Shown here: positions 25,207-34,202 of the stretch, one piece after another
Numbering within the stretch: position 1 is the stretch's first letter
Layout: the number at the start of each line of letters is the position of its first letter
Assembly: GCF_003443895.1 (NCBI RefSeq)
Contig: NZ_QQOA01000027.1
Location: 37,119 to 101,118, forward strand
Direction: 5' to 3'
Source: Paraburkholderia phosphatilytica
Lineage (GTDB): Bacteria > Pseudomonadota > Gammaproteobacteria > Burkholderiales > Burkholderiaceae
DNA length: 64,000 nt
Notes under the pieces: generated by a model
Seen by the model: the letters and a program-made list of their open reading frames with translations, nothing else
Database searches by the model: none
What the model was told of the DNA's origin: nothing
Position numbers and translations under genes: made by a program

Positions 25207-25992
25207 TCAAGCCGCGTACAACATCCCATTACGCCGCACGATCCCCGCCGTCTCTGTACCGCCGGCGTCATCGCTATGCGTCACGCGTTCGGCAAACGCC
25301 TGACCGATCATCAGCAACGACGGCTGCACCGGATCGAGCCACGCCTGCGCGTCACCCGCGGCGAGTGCCGCGAGCGTCAGCGTCAGCGAACGTTCCCTCG
25401 GCGTGCTGCACGCCTCGACGATCGCCACTGACGTGGCGCCATCGCGGCCCGCGTCGATCAGCTGACGCGCGATGTCGGGCGCGCTGTCGCGGCCCATGTA
25501 GAACACCAGCGAATCGGCGTTCACCTGTTCGCGGATCTCGTCGGAATCCGCCGCGCGGCTGTAGGTGGCGAGCGCCACGCTGCGTGCCACACCACGCAAG
25601 GTCAGCGAACGGCGCAGCGTCGCGGCACTGGCAAGTGCTGCGGTGATGCCCGGCACGATCTCGTACTCGATACCCGCGGCTTCGAGCGCGCGCATCTCTT
25701 CGTCGGCGCGGCCGAACAGCATCGGGTCACCGCCCTTCAGACGCACGACCACGTCGTGCTCCAACGCCGCATCGACGATCTGCTTGTTGATGAAGTGCTG
25801 GGCGGTGGAACGCTGGCCGCAGCGCTTGCCGACCGCGATCCGCTTCGCGTGCGCCGGCGCGTAGTCGAGCATCGCCGGCTCGACGAGCGCATCGTGCAGC
25901 ACGACATCCGCCGTGCCCAACAAGCGTGCGCCACGCACCGTGATGAGGTCGGCCGCACCAGGACCCGCACCGATCAGATAAACCTTGCCCAT
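25207..25992 (-). CDS. cobA: Uroporphyrinogen-III C-methyltransferase
   Basis: SAM-dependent methylation of uroporphyrinogen III at C2 and C7 to precorrin-2, the entry to siroheme and cobalamin. The 261-aa single-domain SUMT has 'VYLIGAGPGAADLITVRGAR' at the N-terminus, 'VGKRCGQRSTAQHFINK', 'VVRLKGGDPMLFGRADEE' and 'FYMGRDS'. It lacks the oxidase/chelatase domain of CysG. It is the last gene of the cysI-DUF934-cysH-cysD-cysN-cobA run, 42 bp after cysN, so its main job here is probably siroheme supply for CysI. Confidence 0.94.
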   Translation of the reverse strand: MGKVYLIGAGPGAADLITVRGARLLGTADVVLHDALVEPAMLDYAPAHAKRIAVGKRCGQRSTAQHFINKQIVDAALEHDVVVRLKGGDPMLFGRADEEMRALEAAGIEYEIVPGITAALASAATLRRSLTLRGVARSVALATYSRAADSDEIREQVNADSLVFYMGRDSAPDIARQLIDAGRDGATSVAIVEACSTPRERSLTLTLAALAAGDAQAWLDPVQPSLLMIGQAFAERVTHSDDAGGTETAGIVRRNGMLYAA

Positions 25993-26034
25993 TTGCTTCG
26001 CTTCCGCTTCGTGTGTCCGTCGACTATGACGTAG

Positions 26035-27348
26035 TCACGAAGAAAATGCACGAATCATGCCGGCCGCGACCGTGTGATGCGTCGCTTCGTCGATCAGCAC
26101 GAACGCGCCCGTGCCCGGATGTTCGTCGTAGGTATCGGCGACGATCGGCTTCTGCAGCGTCAGCGCGACGCGGCCGATATCGTTCATCGTCAGGTTGTGG
26201 CGATCCGTCGCGTGCGACAGCGTATGCACGTCGAGCACTTCCTTGATCGCGCCGATACGCGCGAACACGGTGCTGGTGGTCTGCTTCAGCAGATACTTGC
26301 GCTGCGTCGACAGCGGCTCGTCGTCGAACCAGCACAGGTCCGCCTCAAGCTTCTTCGCGGGCGCCAGCGCCGCGGCGCGCAGCACGAAGGTGTCGCCGCG
26401 CGACACGTCGACGTCTTCGGTCAGGCGGATCGTCACCGTCTGGCCCGCGAACGCACGCTCCACCAACCCGGTGCCGCCCGGCACCGGCGCGATGATTTCG
26501 GCCACCGTCGCTTCGCGGTTGCCCGGCAGCACGGTAATCGCGTCGCCCACCTTCACTTCGCCCGCTTCGATGCGGCCCATGTAGCCGCGGAAATCGTCGG
26601 CCTGGCTGCCGTCCTGGCGCGCGACCCATTGCACCGGGAAGCGCAGCGCGTCGCCCGTGGCCTGTTCGACCGGCAGCGCTTCGAGCACGTCGAGGAGCGG
26701 CTCGCCCGCGTACCACGGCATGCGCTCGCTCGCCGACACGATGTTGTCGCCCTTCAGCGCCGACACCGGCACGAAGCGCACGTCGGCGAGACCCAGATGG
26801 CGCGCGAGCGTCACGTACGCGTCGCGGATCTCGTTGAAGCGCGCTTCGCTGTAGTCGACGAGGTCCATCTTGTTGATTGCGACGATCACGTGCTGCAGGC
26901 CGAGCAGCTTGACGATCGCGCTGTGGCGCTTGGTCTGCGGCAGCAGTTGCGCGACGTCGTTCTCGAACGTGACGCGCGTCGCGTCGATCAGGATGATCGC
27001 GGCGTGCGCCGTGGACGCGCCCGTCACCATGTTGCGCGTGTACTGCTCGTGACCCGGCGTATCCGCGATGATGAACTTGCGGCGCGCGGTCGCGAAGTAG
27101 CGGTACGCGACGTCGATCGTGATGCCCTGCTCGCGCTCGGCTTCGAGGCCGTCCGTGAGCAGCGACAGGTCGATCTCGTCGCCGACGGTGCGCTTGTTCT
27201 TCGCGCGCGACAGCGCGGACAGCTGGTCGGACAGCACCGCCTTGCTGTCGTACAGCAGTCGGCCGATCAGCGTGCTCTTGCCGTCGTCGACGCTGCCCGC
27301 CGTGATGAAACGCAGCACACCGAGGTCTTCAGGTTGATTGATGCTCAT
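26035..27348 (-). CDS. cysN: Sulfate adenylyltransferase subunit 1 (GTPase)
   Basis: GTPase subunit that drives ATP sulfurylase (with CysD) to form adenylyl sulfate (APS). The 437-aa product has the P-loop 'GSVDDGKSTLIGRLLYDSK', G3 'DTPGHEQYTRNMV' and G4 'NKMDLVDY', followed by EF-Tu-like barrels. It ends without a fused APS kinase (CysC), in keeping with an APS reductase in the same operon. It is 22 bp after cysD. Confidence 0.96.
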   Translation of the reverse strand: MSINQPEDLGVLRFITAGSVDDGKSTLIGRLLYDSKAVLSDQLSALSRAKNKRTVGDEIDLSLLTDGLEAEREQGITIDVAYRYFATARRKFIIADTPGHEQYTRNMVTGASTAHAAIILIDATRVTFENDVAQLLPQTKRHSAIVKLLGLQHVIVAINKMDLVDYSEARFNEIRDAYVTLARHLGLADVRFVPVSALKGDNIVSASERMPWYAGEPLLDVLEALPVEQATGDALRFPVQWVARQDGSQADDFRGYMGRIEAGEVKVGDAITVLPGNREATVAEIIAPVPGGTGLVERAFAGQTVTIRLTEDVDVSRGDTFVLRAAALAPAKKLEADLCWFDDEPLSTQRKYLLKQTTSTVFARIGAIKEVLDVHTLSHATDRHNLTMNDIGRVALTLQKPIVADTYDEHPGTGAFVLIDEATHHTVAAGMIRAFSS

Positions 27349-27370
27349 GATTGCTTGATCCCGATGTGCT

Positions 27371-28333
27371 TTAGAAATAACCCTGCTTCTTGCGCTGTTC
27401 CATCGCGGCTTCCGACGCCTGGTCGTCCATCCGCGTCGCGCCGCGTTCCGTGATCTCGGTCACGGCCGTCTCGGCGATGATCTTCTCCACGTCGTCGGCG
27501 TCGCTTTCCACCGGGCACGTGCAGCTGATGTCGCCGACAGTACGGAAGCGCACCAGCGCCTCTTCGCTCGTCTCGCCTTCACGCATCGGCGTGAGCGGCG
27601 TGACCGGCACGAGGAGGCCATTGCGGCGCACGATCTCGCGGCGGTGCGCGTAATAGATGGACGGCAGTTCGAGGTTTTCGCGAGCGATGTACTGCCACAC
27701 GTCGAGTTCGGTCCAGTTCGAGATCGGGAACACGCGCAGGTGTTCGCCGTTGTGCAGACGCGCGTTGAAGAGGCTCCACAGTTCCGGGCGCTGCGCCTTC
27801 GGATCCCACTGGCCGAATTCGTCGCGGAACGAGAAGATGCGCTCTTTCGCGCGGGCCTTCTCTTCGTCGCGGCGCGCGCCGCCGATCATCGCGGTGTAGC
27901 CGTGTTCAGCGATCGTTTCCAGCAGCGTGACGGCCTGCGCGGCGTTGCGCGAGTCGGTTTCGCGGCGCAGACGCACGGTGCCACGCTTGATCGAGTCTTC
28001 GACATGGCCCACCACCAGCTCGGCGCCGATCTCGGCCGCACGACGATCGCGGAAGTCGATGACCTCGCTGTAGTTGTGGCCCGTGTCGATATGCACCAGC
28101 GGGAACGGCAGCGACGTCTTGCGGTTCGGGCCGAGCCCGAACGCCTTCAGCGCGAGCGCCAGCACGACGACCGAGTCCTTGCCGCCCGAGAACAGCAGCG
28201 CGGGCTTGCTGCACTCGGCGACGAGCTCGCGCAGGATGTGAATCGATTCGGCTTCGAGCCAGTCGAGGTGATCCATGCGGTTCGCCTGGTTGGCCAACGG
28301 TGCGGCAACTGCGGGTTCGAGCGTCGTGCTCAT
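27371..28333 (-). CDS. cysD: Sulfate adenylyltransferase subunit 2
   Basis: Catalytic subunit of ATP sulfurylase. The 320-aa product has the PP-loop motif 'LLFSGGKDSVVVLALA' (about residues 47-62), 'VHIDTGHNYSEVIDFRDR', 'GGARRDEEKARAKERIFSFR' and the C-terminal 'GATRMDDQASEAAMEQRKKQ' followed by GYF. The start at 28333 ('MSTTLEPAV') is chosen over an in-frame upstream ATG that adds 12 residues, because a typical N-terminus begins here. It lies 94 bp after cysH. Confidence 0.96.
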   Translation of the reverse strand: MSTTLEPAVAAPLANQANRMDHLDWLEAESIHILRELVAECSKPALLFSGGKDSVVVLALALKAFGLGPNRKTSLPFPLVHIDTGHNYSEVIDFRDRRAAEIGAELVVGHVEDSIKRGTVRLRRETDSRNAAQAVTLLETIAEHGYTAMIGGARRDEEKARAKERIFSFRDEFGQWDPKAQRPELWSLFNARLHNGEHLRVFPISNWTELDVWQYIARENLELPSIYYAHRREIVRRNGLLVPVTPLTPMREGETSEEALVRFRTVGDISCTCPVESDADDVEKIIAETAVTEITERGATRMDDQASEAAMEQRKKQGYF

Positions 28334-28427
28334 GTTCGATCCTTGTTTCCAGGTGCGCCGCGCTCTCACACGGCGTCACACGATCCATTCATTCGTTACG
28401 GGATGCGGCCCGCTGTCACGCCGACCC

Positions 28428-29168
28428 TCAGGCCGACACGCCTGCGCTGCTGACGACGACCGGAATCGTCGAGATGTGCAGCCCGCATTCCTTTGTGTCG
28501 CGCGATTCCCACCACCAGCGGCCGGCGCGGCTGTCTTCGCCGGGGCGGATCGCGCGGGTACAGGGCTCGCAGCCGATGCTCGGGTAGCCGCGCGCGTGCA
28601 GCGGATTCACCGGCACGTCGAACGCTTCAAGATACGCCCAGACGTCGCTTTCGGTCCAGTCGGCGAGCGGATTGTATTTCGCGATATTACGGGCGGCGTC
28701 CTGCTCTTCCTCGTGCAGTTCGGCACGCGTCACCGACTGCTCGCGGCGCTGGCCCGTCACCCACGCGCTCACTTGCGCCAACGCGCGATTGAGCGGCTCG
28801 ACCTTGCGGATCTCGCAGCAGCGCTTGCGCAGATCGATGCTTTCGTAAAAGGCGTTCAGGCCATGCTGCGTGACGTATTCGTCGACGGCATCCTGCTGCG
28901 GATGATACTGCTCGATCTCGTAGCCATACCGTTCGCGCACGCGGTCGATCATGCCGACCGTCTCCGCATGCAGGCGCCCCGTGTTCAGCGAGAAGATGCC
29001 GATCTTCACGCCGCGCGACAGGATCGCGTGCGTGAGCAGCATGTCTTCGGCAGCGAGGCTGCTCGCGAACTTCACCTGCTCGTGGCGCGCGCCGATCGAG
29101 TCGAGCAGCGCGTCGAGCCGTTCGATCTTCGCGGCCAGTTCCGCGCTAACCTTGGCGGTCGCGCTCAT
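28428..29168 (-). CDS. cysH: Adenylyl-sulfate (APS) reductase-type CysH
   Basis: Reduces activated sulfate to sulfite. The 246-aa product has the PP-loop-like 'VKFASSLAAEDMLLTHAI', 'SLNTGRLHAET', 'CCEIRKVEPLNRAL' and 'GYPSIGCEPCTRAI'. The Cys pair (KRCCEIRK) and the later CEPC are the four ligands of the [4Fe-4S] cluster that distinguishes APS reductase from PAPS reductase; the C-terminal 'KECGLH' has the catalytic Cys. This fits the absence of CysC. It overlaps the upstream DUF934 gene by 4 bp. Confidence 0.94.
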   Translation of the reverse strand: MSATAKVSAELAAKIERLDALLDSIGARHEQVKFASSLAAEDMLLTHAILSRGVKIGIFSLNTGRLHAETVGMIDRVRERYGYEIEQYHPQQDAVDEYVTQHGLNAFYESIDLRKRCCEIRKVEPLNRALAQVSAWVTGQRREQSVTRAELHEEEQDAARNIAKYNPLADWTESDVWAYLEAFDVPVNPLHARGYPSIGCEPCTRAIRPGEDSRAGRWWWESRDTKECGLHISTIPVVVSSAGVSA

Positions 29169-29713
29169 GCCGGCACCTTCTGCGCGGCGTTCGCGTCAGC
29201 GCCGCGGCGGCGGAACAGCGGCGCGGGTTCGTCGAACGCGCCCTGGTACTGCACGGTGAACTCGGTGAACGCGCGCAGCGCGTCGTGGATGTCCTTGTCC
29301 GCGCGCAACGCGTACGCGTCGAAGCCGCAGCGCTCGTAGAAGCGCAGCTGGTCGTGCAGCACGTCGCCGATCGCGCGCAGTTCACCCTTGTAGCCGTAGC
29401 GCTCGCGCAGGAGACGGCCGATGCTGTAGCCGCGGCCGTCGCGGAACACCGGGAAGTCGACGGCGATCAGCGCGACGCGGTCGAAGTCGCCGGCGATATC
29501 GGCCGGTTCGCTGTCCGGCGCGAGCCACACACCGAGTTCGTCCTTGCCGCGCGACGCCGCGATCGCATCGCGCGACGCCTGCCACAGCGCGAACGGCACG
29601 ACGATCTTGCCGGCGGGTAATGCATCGACGGCGGGCAGCGTGCCGTCTTCGGCCGCGCGCACGACGGTCCACTGGTCTTCGACGATGGCGCGGTTCTTGA
29701 TGATCTGGGTCAT
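29165..29713 (-). CDS. DUF934 family protein of the sulfate operon
   Basis: A 182-aa protein of DUF934, typically encoded between ferredoxin-type sulfite reductase and CysH. Motifs: 'GKIVVPFALWQASRDA', 'GVWLAPD', 'ALIAVDFPVFRDGRGYSIGR' and 'RERYGYKGELRAIGDVLHDQ'. It is proposed to assist sulfite reductase, perhaps in electron delivery, but the function is not established. The start at 29713 ('MTQIIKNRAIVE') is family-typical. Its TGA overlaps the cysH ATG, and it lies 32 bp after cysI. Confidence 0.9.
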   Translation of the reverse strand: MTQIIKNRAIVEDQWTVVRAAEDGTLPAVDALPAGKIVVPFALWQASRDAIAASRGKDELGVWLAPDSEPADIAGDFDRVALIAVDFPVFRDGRGYSIGRLLRERYGYKGELRAIGDVLHDQLRFYERCGFDAYALRADKDIHDALRAFTEFTVQYQGAFDEPAPLFRRRGADANAAQKVPA

Positions 29714-29745
29714 GTTTCGAATTCCTTCGTTCAGGCTGCGGTCGC

Positions 29746-31425
29746 TTACGCGTGGGCCGGTTGGCGCGACGCGTAGACGCGTTCCTTGAACGGCGCGATA
29801 CCGATGCGGTTGTACGTGTCGATGAAGCGCTCGCCGTCCTGACGGTTGTCGACAAACGCATCGATCACGCGCGACACGACGTCCGGCATCTCTTCCGCCG
29901 AGAACGACGGGCCGATCACGCGACCGAGATGCGCGCCCGTCGCGCCCGTGCCCTGCTCGCCGCCGAGCGACACCTGGTACCACTCGGCGCCGTCCTTATC
30001 GACGCCGAGCACGCCGATGTTGCCGACGTGATGGTGACCGCACGAGTTCATGCAGCCCGAGATGTTGAGCGACAGGTCGCCGAGGTCGTACACGAAGTCG
30101 AGGTCGTCGAAGCGCGCCTGGATGGCCTGTGCGATCGGAATCGACTTCGCGTTCGCGAGCGAGCAGAAGTCGCCGCCCGGACACGCGATGATGTCGGTCA
30201 GCAGGCCGATGTTCGGCGTGGCGAAGCCCTGCTGCTTCGCCTCTTCCCACAGCGCGTACAGATCGCGCTTCTTCACGTTCGCGAGAATCAGGTTCTGCTC
30301 GTGCGATACGCGCAGCTGGCCGAGCGAATACCTGTCAGCCCAGTCGGCGACGGCTTCCATCTGCGTGTCCGTCGCATCGCCCGGCGCCACGCCCGTCGGC
30401 TTCAGCGACAGCGTCACCGCCGCATAGCCGGCGATCTTGTGCGGGCGCACGCTGCGCTCGACCCAGCGCGCGAACGCGCGGCTCTCCAGCAGATGCTTCT
30501 CGTACGACGGGTCCGTATCGGGCAGCTTCTCGTACTGCGGCGGCGCGAAGTACTGCGACACGCGGTCGAGCTCGGCCTGCGTCAGCGTGGACGGGCCGTC
30601 CTTCAGGTGCTGCCACTCTTCCTCGACCTGCGCCGAGAACTTCGCCGGCGACAGCGCCTTCACGAGGATCTTGATGCGCGCCTTGTACATGTTGTCGCGG
30701 CGGCCGTAGCGGTTGTACACGCGCAGCACGGCTTCGCAGTAGGTCAGCAGATGCTGCCACGGCAGATCGCGCTTGATGATCGCGCCGATCAGCGGCGTGC
30801 GGCCCAGGCCGCCGCCCGCGAGAATATCGGCGGTCACGTCGCCGGCGGGGTTCTTCTTCAGGTACACGCCCAGGTCGTGGATCTGCACCGCGGCGCGGTC
30901 TTCGGCCGAGCCGGACACCGCGATCTTGAACTTGCGCGGCAGCCACGCGAACTCGGGGTGGAACGTCGACCACTGACGCAGGATCTCGGCCCACGGACGC
31001 GGGTCGACGATCTCGTCGGGCGCGATGCCCGCGAACTGGTCGGCGGTGATGTTGCGGATGCAGTTGCCCGACGTCTGGATGCCGTGCATCTGCACCGACG
31101 CGAGCTTGCGCAGGATCTCGGGCGTTTCCTCGAGCTTGATCCAGTTGTACTGGATGTTCGTGCGCGTCGAGAAGTGGCCGTAGCCGCGGTCGTGCTCGCG
31201 CGCGATCGTCGCAAGCATCCGCAGCTGGTCGCTGCGCAGGTTGCCGTAAGGAATCGCGATGCGGTGCATGTACGCGTGGCGCTGGTAGTACAGGCCGTTC
31301 TGCAGACGCAGCGGACGGAACTCTTCTTCGCTCAATTCGCCCGACAGGCGGCGGCGAACCTGGTCCGCGTATTGGGCAACGCGTTCGTCGACGATGGTCT
31401 GGTCGTACTGATCGTATTGGTACAT
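29746..31425 (-). CDS. cysI: Sulfite (nitrite/sulfite) reductase, siroheme haemoprotein
   Basis: Six-electron reduction of sulfite to sulfide. The 559-aa product has two ferredoxin-like and two siroheme-binding halves: 'HFSTRTNIQYNWIKLEETPE', 'GIQTSGNCIRNITAD' in the first, and the cluster-ligand pair 'ACPGGDFCSLANAKS' (C-x5-C) and 'NISGCMNSCGHHHVG' (C-x3-C) in the second. No flavoprotein gene (cysJ) is nearby, so the donor is probably ferredoxin. It is the first gene of the operon and divergent from the CysB-type regulator; its first residues are Tyr/Gln/Asp-rich ('MYQYDQYDQ'). Confidence 0.95.
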   Translation of the reverse strand: MYQYDQYDQTIVDERVAQYADQVRRRLSGELSEEEFRPLRLQNGLYYQRHAYMHRIAIPYGNLRSDQLRMLATIAREHDRGYGHFSTRTNIQYNWIKLEETPEILRKLASVQMHGIQTSGNCIRNITADQFAGIAPDEIVDPRPWAEILRQWSTFHPEFAWLPRKFKIAVSGSAEDRAAVQIHDLGVYLKKNPAGDVTADILAGGGLGRTPLIGAIIKRDLPWQHLLTYCEAVLRVYNRYGRRDNMYKARIKILVKALSPAKFSAQVEEEWQHLKDGPSTLTQAELDRVSQYFAPPQYEKLPDTDPSYEKHLLESRAFARWVERSVRPHKIAGYAAVTLSLKPTGVAPGDATDTQMEAVADWADRYSLGQLRVSHEQNLILANVKKRDLYALWEEAKQQGFATPNIGLLTDIIACPGGDFCSLANAKSIPIAQAIQARFDDLDFVYDLGDLSLNISGCMNSCGHHHVGNIGVLGVDKDGAEWYQVSLGGEQGTGATGAHLGRVIGPSFSAEEMPDVVSRVIDAFVDNRQDGERFIDTYNRIGIAPFKERVYASRQPAHA

Positions 31426-31646
31426 TCGGGGGCCCCAGTTTTCGTAACACGCGGCGTTCCGGTTACGCCGCGTCTGAATTCCATATGGGTGGTTCGTCAG
31501 CGCTTTCCAGCAGCCGTTCAGACGGCTTGCTTATTTGCTAATGACAAAAACAGCTATCCATATTGGAAAAGCTGGGGGAATCGTAATAAACTCCGCTTAT
31601 ATAGCAAACGACTAAAAAATTGTTTCCATATGCTCCGAGGTTATAA
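31426..31646. promoter_or_regulatory. Divergent cysI / CysB-type regulator promoter region
   Basis: A 221-bp region distinctly AT-richer than its flanks, holding the promoters of both units. It contains three TCCATAT(G/T) sequences at 31480-31487, 31557-31564 and 31625-31632 and an inverted repeat agccgt-tcag-acggct at 31512-31527. The stretch 31585-31620 is A/T-dense with a tatata core and suits a -10 element. CysB-family activators bind AT-rich sites ahead of cys operons, so binding here is expected; the precise sites are inference. Confidence 0.6.
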
Positions 31647-32588
31647 ATGAATCTGCACCAGTTCCGCTTCGTGCGGGAGGCCGTCCGGCAGAATTTCAAC
31701 CTCACCGAAGCCGCCAAAGCGCTGTATACGAGCCAGCCGGGGGTCTCGAAGGCAATCATCGAGCTCGAAGACGAGCTGGGCGTGGAAATCTTCACCCGCC
31801 ACGGCAAGCGCGTCCGCTCGCTGACCGAGCCGGGGCGCATCATTCTGGCCTCCGTCGAGCGGATCCTGCAGGAGGTGGAGAGCCTGAAGCGGGTCGGCAA
31901 GGATTACGCCGCGCAGGATCAGGGCAACCTGGTGATCGCCGCCACCCACACCCAGGCGCGCTACTCGCTGCCCGCCGCGATCGCCGAATTCAAGAAGCGC
32001 TTCCCGAAGGTGCACCTTTCGATTCTGCAAGGTAGCCCGACGCAGGTGGCCGAGATGGTGCTGCACGATCAGGCGGATCTCGCGATCGCGACCGAGGCTC
32101 TGTCGTCCTACAAGGATCTGGTGTCGCTGCCCTGCTTCCAGTGGCATCACGTCGCGGTCATGCAGCCGGACCATCCGCTCGCGGAGCGCAAGCCGCTGTC
32201 GCTCGACGATCTGACCCAGTATCCGCTCATCACCTACGACAACGCGTTCGCCGGCCGCACCAAGATCAACGAGGCGTTCCGGCTGCGCGGGCTGCATCCG
32301 GACATCGTGCTCGAGGCCATCGACGCGGACGTGATCAAGACGTACGTGGAGCTGGGGCTGGGCGTCGGCATCATGGCCGACATCGCGTTCAACGCCGAGC
32401 GCGACCGCCATCTGCGGGCGCTGCCGGTTGGCCATCTGTTCGGTAGCAACGTGACGCGCGTCGCGCTGAAACAGGGCGCGTACCTGCGCAGCTATGTGTA
32501 TACGCTCGTCGAACTGCTGTCGCCGAGCCTGAACCGGCGCCTGATCGAGCAGGCGCTGAAGGGCGAGCACGAATCGTACGAACTGTAG
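31647..32588 (+). CDS. cysB: CysB-family LysR transcriptional regulator
   Basis: Activator expected to switch on sulfate assimilation when sulfur is limiting, with N-acetylserine or O-acetylserine as the usual signal. The 313-aa product has a CysB-type N-terminus ('MNLHQFRFVREAVRQNFNLT' and 'TSQPGVSKAIIELEDELGVE') and an effector domain with 'IAATHTQARYSLPAAIAEFK', 'FQWHHVAVMQPDHPL' and 'AIDADVIKTYVELGLGVGIM', all as in CysB/Cbl. Position, divergent from cysI, supports the target. Cbl (sulfonate regulator) is the close alternative. Confidence 0.9.
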   Translation: MNLHQFRFVREAVRQNFNLTEAAKALYTSQPGVSKAIIELEDELGVEIFTRHGKRVRSLTEPGRIILASVERILQEVESLKRVGKDYAAQDQGNLVIAATHTQARYSLPAAIAEFKKRFPKVHLSILQGSPTQVAEMVLHDQADLAIATEALSSYKDLVSLPCFQWHHVAVMQPDHPLAERKPLSLDDLTQYPLITYDNAFAGRTKINEAFRLRGLHPDIVLEAIDADVIKTYVELGLGVGIMADIAFNAERDRHLRALPVGHLFGSNVTRVALKQGAYLRSYVYTLVELLSPSLNRRLIEQALKGEHESYEL

Positions 32589-32678
32589 CCTTCGATGCCG
32601 ACGCCGACGCGGTCACTGCCTCGGCATAACAACGAATAAACCCACCAGACCAATCAGAACCGCCCGGAGATCCCAACG

Positions 32679-33863
32679 ATGCGTTTCCCGTCCTTTCAGG
32701 CAGCACGCCCCGCGCGCGGGCTGCGTCACGCCGCCGTCGCGCTCGGCGCGCTCGCCTGCGCTGCCGTCGCACACGCCGACCTCAAGGTCGGCGTCGACCT
32801 GTCGAGCACCGGCCCCGCCGCCGCGATCGGCATCACGAGCAAGAACGCGATGCTGATGTGGCCGCCGACCATCGCCGGCCAGAAGGCCGACTACATCATC
32901 CTCGACGACGGCTCGGACCCGGGCAACGCGGTGAAGAACATCCGCAAGCTGATCAACGAGGACCACGTCGACGTGATCGTCGGGCCGAACATCACGCCGG
33001 CCGCGATGGCGGCGCTCGATCCGGTCGCCGAGAGCCAGACGCCGATGATCACGCTGATCGGCTCGGCGAGCGTCGTGGAGCCGCAGGAAGGCAAGAAGGT
33101 GTGGGCGTTCAAGATGGCGCAGACCGACAGCGCGATGGCCGACGTGATGACCCGCTACATGTCGAACCACAACGTGAAGACGGTCGGCTTCATCGGTTTC
33201 GCCGACAGCTACGGCGACAGCTGGTACAACGAGTTCACGAAGTTCGCGGCGCTGCGGCACATCCAGGTGGTCGCGGCCGAGCGCTTCAACCGCACCGACG
33301 CGAGCGTGACGGGCCAGGTGCTGAAGGTGATGGCGGCGCATCCGGACGCCGTACTGATCGCGGGCGCGGGCACGCCGACGGTGCTGCCGCAGCGCACGCT
33401 CGTCGAGCGCGGCTTCAAGGGACCGATCTACCAGACGCACGGCATCGCGACGCCCGAGTTCATCAAGCTGGGCGGCAAGGATGTGGAGGGCACGCTGTTT
33501 CCAACGCAACCGGTCGTCGTCGCGCGTACGCTGCCGGCCGATCACCCGGCGAAGAAGGCGGCGCTCGCGTTCGCGAACGCGTATGAAGCGAAGTACGGCC
33601 CGAACACCGTCACGCAGTTCGCGGGCGATGCGGCGGGCGTGTATCCGCGTCTGGAGGATGCCGTCGCGCGGGCGCTGAAGACGGCGCAGCCAGGCACCGT
33701 GGCGTTTCGCGTCGCGCTGCGCAGCGAGCTCGAGCACGCGCATGAACTGGTCGTGCCCAACGGCGTGGTCAACACCAGCGCGAAGGATCACGTCGGGCTC
33801 GATCAGCGCGCGAGCGTGATGGGTATCGTGAAGGATGGGAAGTTTGTTTATCTGAGTCAGTGA
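32679..33863 (+). CDS. Branched-chain amino-acid-type ABC substrate-binding protein
   Basis: A 394-aa periplasmic protein of the LivK/Peripla_BP_6 family. A signal peptide ends in 'AAVAHA' (about residue 33), then 'DLKVGVDLSSTGPAAAIGI', 'NAVKNIRKLINEDHVDVIVG', 'NVKTVGFIGFADSYGDSW' and 'GIATPEFIKLGGKDVEG'. It stands alone: no permease or ATPase gene adjoins it, so it must serve a transporter elsewhere. The ligand is unknown. It follows the CysB gene by 90 bp on the same strand; a cotranscribed sulfur-related role is possible but unsupported. Confidence 0.85.
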   Translation: MRFPSFQAARPARGLRHAAVALGALACAAVAHADLKVGVDLSSTGPAAAIGITSKNAMLMWPPTIAGQKADYIILDDGSDPGNAVKNIRKLINEDHVDVIVGPNITPAAMAALDPVAESQTPMITLIGSASVVEPQEGKKVWAFKMAQTDSAMADVMTRYMSNHNVKTVGFIGFADSYGDSWYNEFTKFAALRHIQVVAAERFNRTDASVTGQVLKVMAAHPDAVLIAGAGTPTVLPQRTLVERGFKGPIYQTHGIATPEFIKLGGKDVEGTLFPTQPVVVARTLPADHPAKKAALAFANAYEAKYGPNTVTQFAGDAAGVYPRLEDAVARALKTAQPGTVAFRVALRSELEHAHELVVPNGVVNTSAKDHVGLDQRASVMGIVKDGKFVYLSQ

Positions 33864-33906
33864 GGGATTGCCACGGGTTTAGGCTCGCATCGCTCCTTGC
33901 GAGAGT

Positions 33907-33940
33907 TGCAATCATTGATTAAAATGCAATCATTGATTAA
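33907..33940. promoter_or_regulatory. Paired palindromic operators before the FitAB-like module
   Basis: The 16-mer tgcaatcattgattaa occurs at 33907-33922 and 33925-33940, an 18-bp period. Each copy contains AATCATTGATT, a perfect 11-bp palindrome around a central T. The second ends 10 bp before the antitoxin ATG, with a GAGG ribosome site between. Ribbon-helix-helix antitoxins bind such tandem palindromes cooperatively, so this is a strong operator candidate. Confidence 0.65.
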
Positions 33941-33950
33941 CGAGGACGCC

Positions 33951-34202
33951 ATGGCAAGCATGACAATCCGCAACATCGACGATCAGATCAAGTCCCGCTT
34001 GCGTGTGCAAGCGGCGAGGAACGGGCGCTCGATGGAAGACGAAGCGCGGGATATTCTTCGTGCCGCGCTGTCGACAGAAGCCGAAGCCAGCCAGCAGAGC
34101 CTGATCGGGTCTATCCGCCGTCGTATTGCACCGCTCGGCGGCGTGGATCTGGATTTGCCGGCTCGCGACGCAATTTCGGATCGTGTAGATCTCGACGCAT
34201 GA
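33951..34202 (+). CDS. FitA-like ribbon-helix-helix antitoxin
   Basis: An 83-aa Arc/CopG-type antitoxin. The beta-strand and helices are seen in 'SMTIRNIDDQIKSRLRVQAA' and 'RNGRSMEDEARDILRAAL', a pattern matching FitA and VapB antitoxins; the C-terminal half binds the PIN toxin. The ATG at 33951 follows GAGG and starts the domain; an in-frame upstream start at 33897 would put the operator inside the gene. It overlaps the toxin gene by 4 bp (ATGA). GC is lower than in flanking genes. Confidence 0.88.
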   Translation: MASMTIRNIDDQIKSRLRVQAARNGRSMEDEARDILRAALSTEAEASQQSLIGSIRRRIAPLGGVDLDLPARDAISDRVDLDA

